NCBI GenBank assembly: GCA_963210315.1
Contig: OY723265.1
Location: 1,860,001 to 1,924,000, forward strand
Length of the DNA stretch: 64,000 nt
DNA from: Rhynchopus euleeides
Taxonomy: Eukaryota > Euglenozoa > Diplonemea > Diplonemida > Diplonemidae
Reading direction: 5' to 3'
Shown here: positions 58,567 through 64,000 of the stretch, piece by piece
Layout of the letters: each line of letters starts with the position of its first letter
How positions within the stretch are numbered: the stretch's first letter is position 1
The notes under the pieces: generated by a model
Seen by the model: only the letters and a program-made list of their open reading frames with translations
Databases searched by the model: none
Told to the model about the DNA's origin: nothing
Position numbers and translations under genes: made by a program

Positions 58567-60594
58567 CATACATCGGGCGTTATTGCGTTACCAGTAACGG
58601 TAATACCGTTATTTTTTCGGTAAAATAACTTACCGTTAATAACGTTCCAGAACGGCCGAATAACGTTATCCGAAAATCGGTAACGTTATTTTTCCGCGTT
58701 ATACCGTTATCGATAACGGTAATACCGTTATTACCGTTATCAGGAACGGTAATAACGTTATCGGTAACGTTATTACCGTTATTACCGTTATCGGTAACGG
58801 TAATACCGTTATCAGTAACGGTAATAACGTTATCGGTAACGTTATTACCGTTATTACCGGTAATACCGCGTTATTTTCGGTATTTTTGGGCAACTTCTAT
58901 AGGGGGACCCTTTTCGAATTTTTTTTTCGGGGTGGCCAGAATGGGCTGTTTTAGGCTATTTGAGGCCATTTTCGAGCAAATTTTTGGGTTTAGAGCCACG
59001 CAAAGGGTCTAAAATGGGCATGCCAATCTCAAAAAATGCTCAAAATTCCGAGAGATTTCAGATTTTTCGAATTTTTTGACCGAGAAAATTCTGACCCCAA
59101 AATGTGGTCCTTGTGGTCTGGAACTGTCCGTTGTCGAAGGAATTGGTGAAAAAATCGTGATTTTTGGCCTCTGGATCACCCATGCCGTCCCAAAAATCAA
59201 GCAAAAGAGGTTTGGTAGGTGCATTTTTGGGTGAACATGAGCCATTGTGCCAACCTGCTTGATTTCACCCGAAAATTGGAATCCGTTGAATATGGTTTCT
59301 GATGAAAATGTGAAAATTTTCGACCTTCTTCGCAGTTTTTGCCACTTCCTTGCCCCATCTTTCCCACCCAAAATCGAAGTACCGTGAATGGTGTTGTTGA
59401 AAGGTCCAAATTGCGTTGGTTGTGCGTAGTTCTGCCGAAATCGTGCACACGTTGTGCATAGTGCATGTGTAACGCCATTTGCGACCAAAATGTAAATTTC
59501 CTGCACCCGAGCGTTGACGCTTCCACACACCCTTACAAACCCACTTGCCTGATGAAGGGGGTGGTGTGTAGAGCACGTTTGGCAGGGCTGAATGACACTT
59601 TCCGCGCGAAGGTCGTGTGCGTAATTAAAAAACGGTCCGAGGGCCGGAGGCCCGAGGCCTTTTTTTACCTGCACGAGGGTGCAATTGAGGCCGATACGGG
59701 GTGCAGATGATGGTTTCTTGCACAACCCAGTCATGTTTTGCACATCACGACGAACTCGGAAATTCCTCATATTTGCACTCCAGGTCTCATATTTGCACTG
59801 GTGCAAATATGGGACCTGGAGTGCGTGCAAATAATGACTGGGGGGTGCAAGAAAGTTCAAATTGTGTAGTTCCTGCGTACTTCGTGCGTAGCCCGAGCGT
59901 ACTTTGGGTAGTTCGTGCGTATATTGTGCGAAGCGTCTTTGACAGCACCAGTAACGGACTTTTGGAACGTAACTATTTTAGAACGGACCGGGAAAAAATG
60001 GGCACGTCGCTACTTCGCGCTACTTCGTCGCTCGTAACGAGTAAAAATATCAGGTGGTTTATACACCGCCAATGTGAGGTGTGCGGGTGTATTCCTGAAG
60101 GATTCACTTTTGCGTCCACACTGAGTGATTTTGGAGTGATTTTCACTCCAAATTTCACTCCAGGAACATTGGATGCTGCAAGGTTGCAGGGGTTTCTGCA
60201 GTATTTGCCTTGAAAAAGCCAAAAAACATGATTTTTTCACGAAACTCGACATGTCCGTGCGTTATTATCCAAAAAATGGTCCCAGGGGGGTATTCTGGAG
60301 CCATCTCCACCAAAAACTACACCATCCGCCCGCAAAATTGTCCGAATAACGCAAGTTTTCATGAAAATAACGGAAAAATAACGCGTTATTTTAGGAGAAA
60401 ACGTTTTCCAATTTTTTGACATCACGGAGTGGCCCCCTGGAGTGATATTTTACCCAAGAAAATTCTTTTAGGGGGGGTAGGGACCCGAGTTTCGGGTCAG
60501 ATTCACCGGGAAATGCTGCCTTTTTTGGGGTCAAAAAATAACGCAAAAATAACGTTATTACCGTTACTGGTAACGGAATAACGCCCAATGTATG
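58567..60594. mobile_element. ATAACG-rich TIR element, copy B
   Basis: 2028 bp, nearly identical to 15511-17557, with only scattered substitutions and a few short indels (for example near 16720, a short segment absent here). Flanked by a 6-bp duplication ATACAT (58561-58566, 60595-60600), which fixes the borders of the family. Confidence 0.88.
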
Positions 60595-60812
60595 ATACAT
60601 GTATTTTTACTTGATATACATGTATTTTACATGTATATTTCAGGCATTTACATGTATTTTACATGTATAATACTTGTCATGCAAGTATTATACATGTAAA
60701 ATACTTGCATGACAAGTAAAATACATGTATAATACTTGCATGACAAGTAAAATACTTGCATGCAAGTATTTTACTTGTCATGCAAGTATTTTACATGTAT
60801 AATACTTGCATG

Positions 60813-62268
60813 GGAGGATTCTTCATATTCCTGGATTTCCCGAATTTCCTGGATTTCCCCCGGCCCCTTAGGCGATTTCAGGGCGGACAGGGCGGACATA
60901 TCCGGACCGGAAATCCGGGTGTCCGGATGTCCGGGTCCAATTTTGACCCCCCCCCCCCCCCCCCCCCCCGGACATTTCCCGAATTTCCCGCCCGGACATG
61001 TCCGGGCGGACATCCGGACATCCAGAAATGTCCGCCCCGGACAGGGCGGACATTTTCTGGTGTCCGGATGTCCGGGCGGACATGTCCGGACCCGGAAATT
61101 CGGGAAATCCAATTTTGACCCCCCCCCCCGGACATGTCCGGCCAGGACCTCAATAGTTTGATTTTTGGTCCAGAAAATAGTTTGGAAATTTTTGAAATCT
61201 GGGTGCCCAAAAAAAATTCCTAAGACCGGCGATTTGTAGGGGGACCCTTTCGAATTTTTTTTGGGGAAGGGTAAATTGAACGTTTTTGGCCAAATGAAGC
61301 CACTGCGACCATTCCCGGGCCTCGGAAATCAGATTTTGGCCCCTCAAATGCGGTGCCGGTCCGGACAAAAAACCGAAAAAACCGTGAAAAATGGCCCATT
61401 TTCCCCAGCCAAAAATGGGCCAAAAATGCCCCCCGGACACCCCCAGAGACATGTCCTAATCCGGGGTGCCAGTCGGGGGGACTTTTCGATTTTTTTTTTC
61501 GAGGAGAGGTCAATTGAACGTTTTTGGACATCTGAGGCCACTGCGACCATTCCCAGGCCTCGGAAATGAGATTTTTGGCCCTCAAATGGGGTACCGGTCC
61601 CCACGAAATTCCGAAAAAAATCATGAAAATCGAAAGGTCCCACGCACCAAATTCTGCCCAAAAATCGTCAAAAATGGACATGTCATATGCAGCAAGGGGG
61701 CAAACCACTCCCCAATGCTCAATGATTCCACGGCAAGCCAGATTTTCTGATCAATTGGTTTGTTTGAGCATGTTCCTGGCCCTTGTTTGGAAAGTAGATG
61801 ACCCCTGGCTGGAGAGGACGGTTGTGCTCGACCGGACGGAGAGAGAACCTTCTCCATAACCACCTCCACTCCACAATGCCACAAGTGGCAGGAAGGCCGG
61901 GTGTTACAGGCCTCAACCAGGGTTCCAAGGCTCTCCACTTCCTGGCTGCGTCAGGGATTACCGGGTACAGCGAGCAGGATTTCCTGTCCCGACACCCCAG
62001 CATGTACCACCGGAAGAACCCGAAACAGCAGCCCCCCCTCATGGGGGTTGCAAGAGGAACGGAAATCGTTCAAATCGGACCAAGTCCGAAAATTCGGCAC
62101 TTTCTTGGGTACAAATTGCGGTCCGAAATTTTCCGATTTTTTGAAAAAAGGCTAATTCTGTAAGGGGGACCTTTTCGAATTTTTTTTTCGGGCACTTTTT
62201 CCACAAGGAAATGTCCGCCCTGTCCGCTACTGTCCGCTACTGTCCACTACCGATTTCAAGGATCCTCC
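60813..62268. mobile_element. GGAGGATTCTT element with GTCCGGACA repeats
   Basis: 1456 bp with imperfect termini GGAGGATTCTTCA / GGAGGATCCTTGA and ATG on both sides. The left third (60893-61143) is made of GTCCGGA, TCCGGGCGGACA and CGGACATGTCCGG units in both orientations. Two degenerate 230-bp copies follow (about 61227-61440 and 61472-61690), each with GTTTTTGG, TGAAGCCACTGCGACCATTC or its variant, and CCTCGGAAAT. It has no convincing coding capacity. Confidence 0.65.
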
Positions 62269-62548
62269 ATGACAAGTATTATACATGTAAAATACATGTA
62301 AATGCCTGAAATATACATGTAAAATACATGTATATCAAGTAAAAATACATGTATAATAGTTGACATGCAAGTATTATACTTGTATTTTTACTTGATATAC
62401 ATGTATTTTACATGTATATTTCAGGCATATACATGTATTATACATGTATAATAGTTGACATGCAAGTATTATACATGTATAATACATGTGTATACTTGTA
62501 GTTATACATGTAAAATTTACAAGATCCCACCGTGTATGACCCCCCCTA

Positions 62549-63094
62549 CCCCCCCCCCCCCGAAAGTGCTCTTCTTTTGTTTTCCGGCGCGCAAAGCAAA
62601 ACAAAGGGGGAGTTGAACCGAGTCCGTTTTATACTCTTCCGTGGTGTCATCTCACGTATATTCAGGTTCTGTTTGCCCCCCCCCACCCCCCACCCCCCAC
62701 CCCCCACCCCCCACCCCACCCCCCCTGCTGCCTTGCATCGCCCCCTTCAATTTTTATTTCGCCCCCCCCGCCCCCAAACCCCCCCCCCCTCTTCCTCACG
62801 AGGCACCGTTCCGGTCTGTATCGTGTGTGCTTTATCTCTGCGTCTCTTCTTGCATCCTCCACCACCACCCCCTCCCCCCCACACACACACACACACACAC
62901 ACACAGGGTGGGCAATGATCCGCGCAGGATCTCCCCACACAAAACGTGGTCACCACACACACACACACACCACCCCCCTGGGTGGGGCCCCACTGCCTTT
63001 TTGGGTGACGGTGATGCGGCAGGAGCCCCACCTTTGCTGGCCGTCTCGCTGCTGTGAAATCGGCTCATCTTGGTTGTTGAAGCCAAAAAAAGGT

Positions 63095-63173
<79 letters not shown>

Positions 63174-64000
63174 GGTGCGTTTTAGGTGAGTTCGGGTGAA
63201 TGGGGGTGACCGGTATCCCTTTCCTGGCGGGGGGCACCGGTATGGTTGTGAGTCTGCCGTGTTTTGAACATTCCGATCTCGGAATCACAAGCAAAATATG
63301 ATCTCTTTTCAACACACTTCGATGTAGCGGACAAAATGGTCAGGCCTGCCTCCGGGTTCTTTCACGTGCCTCAAGAGCAGGTGTGCTCAGTGCAGGCTAC
63401 GCCGCTCCAAAGTTAAGGCTGGGTTTTCACCGACCTTCCGTGCCGCATAACAAGTGATTGAAGTGTAGGCTGTGAGGGTGTAGTCAGCCACCACTCAAAA
63501 TGCTCAAAGAATATCAACCCCCTGGAAGCGTGGAAGCACCCGAAGCAACTCTCTCAGTACAGTGGCCAATGAGTATTGTGTAGTATTCTGTTCGCAGGTC
63601 ATCTATAGCCTTTCTAAGTTTCTTGTGTTGGGCATGTGCGTTTCTCTGCTGCAACAAATGAACTGACGCAAAAAAAATAGCCCAGGAAGAAGAAGACAAG
63701 CCTCAACAGCTGCCAGGAATCGGATTTCTGAAAAAGTAGAGCTGCCAATATTATTTCTCTGCTCGTGTCGGCCCTCCCCCCCCCTCTTCCTCATTAAGAA
63801 CACTGCAAGAAGGTGCCGGCTTGCTTTTTCATTCACTCTCGACGATCAAACCCCCTCTTCCTTATTAAGGGGTGGATGGCAACAGCTTCTCCAGATCTCC
63901 CACGTCAAGATTCAACCCCCACCTGCTTTCCGGGTGCTGTCGTCTTTGCACGCCAAGCCCCCACCCACCCTGCCTTGCGGGCGGATCACCTCTCGTCCAA
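62549..64000. other. Right-end intergenic region
   Basis: Simple sequence (CCCCCACC units at about 62676-62725, CA repeats) and no supported gene. A block at about 63806-63855 (TTTCATTCACTCTCGACGATC) matches one at about 53425-53465, in the first intron of the CaaX gene. Confidence 0.5.
63097..63170. repeat. (GT)n microsatellite, 37 units
   Basis: Uninterrupted GT repeat of about 74 bp. Confidence 0.95.

Larger units (their letters stand above)
58380..62534. mobile_element. CACGGTGGGATCTTG element, copy 2, host of two further insertions
   Basis: 4155 bp with the same ends as the 38267 element, TA on both sides (58378-58379, 62535-62536). Its own DNA is again an ACATGTA/TTGCATG palindrome array. 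It carries the ATAACG element (58567-60594) and a 1456-bp element (60813-62268). Confidence 0.82.
56944..62548. mobile_element. Foldback element 2, host of a second nested stack
   Basis: The left end TAGGGGGGGTCATAAGCCC at 56944 is matched in inverse by TATGACCCCCCCTA ending at 62548. The inverted arms are at about 57101-57303 and 58155-58355. Both arms, read outward, code the peptide GSGSGTKARYETEVHFLGPQ followed by KIITKVRIRCHKWAPDGFRG. The spacer (57304-58154) has overlapping minus-strand open frames (57762-58082 and 57526-57876) of unknown nature. The 4.2-kb element at 58380 is inserted 14 bp from its right end, duplicating TA. Confidence 0.72.

Noticed and set aside
59009-59860. 283-codon minus-strand ORF in ATAACG copy B
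   Set aside because: Composition is not protein-like, the same region is interrupted in copy A, and no motif is seen.
63097-63315. His-Thr repeat ORF at the right end
   Set aside because: Translation of the GT/CA microsatellite.

Overview
The window is a stretch of a GC-rich, repeat-laden unicellular eukaryote genome. Evidence for a eukaryote: 14 short spliceosomal introns (11 of 14 donors read GTATG, acceptors end in CAG, 13 of 14 sit in phase 0), a DYRK-class kinase, a CaaX-tailed protein, and large intergenic spaces full of transposons and of poly(C)/poly(G), CA/GT and AAAC tracts. The lineage cannot be fixed from the sequence. All six recognisable host genes lie on the + strand, and the one retroelement has the gag / tyrosine recombinase / reverse transcriptase order described for VIPER and TATE elements of kinetoplastids, but the genes carry ordinary cis-introns, so no assignment is made.

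Layout. 2-1519: 3' part of a coiled-coil gene. 3211-6397: seven-exon DYRK kinase. 6398-9489: simple-sequence intergenic DNA. 9490-13838: VIPER-like tyrosine-recombinase retroelement that looks whole. 13839-22563: repeat region with a two-copy 0.4-kb repeat, a 2.05-kb terminal-inverted-repeat (TIR) element, a three-copy tandem repeat, a separated 63-bp direct repeat and a small TIR element. 22564-26199: single-exon multipass surface protein. 27384-28277: secreted Cys-rich protein. 30473-33465: six-exon polyglutamine gene, one of whose introns holds a MITE and a VIPER-like remnant. 33466-38266: repeats and a 1.3-kb TIR element. 38267-42285: a stack of nested DNA transposons carrying a broken transposase gene and an ORF resembling part of histone H2B. 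42286-52056: tandem repeats, hairpins and a foldback element. 52057-55098: four-exon protein ending in a CaaX box. 55099-62548: a hAT-like element beside a foldback element that hosts a second, related nested stack. 62549-64000: simple sequence.

The host genes show no obvious operon or shared pathway. They suggest signalling (DYRK), surface or secreted proteins (two) and scaffold-like disordered proteins (coiled-coil, polyQ, prenylated). The mobile layer is the richer story. Several DNA-transposon families can be delimited by TIRs and target-site duplications. Two 4-kb elements share the terminus CACGGTGGGATCTTG and each has been hit by further elements. Identical or near-identical copies (329 bp at 32556 and 38978; 2 kb at 15511 and 58567) point to recent activity.
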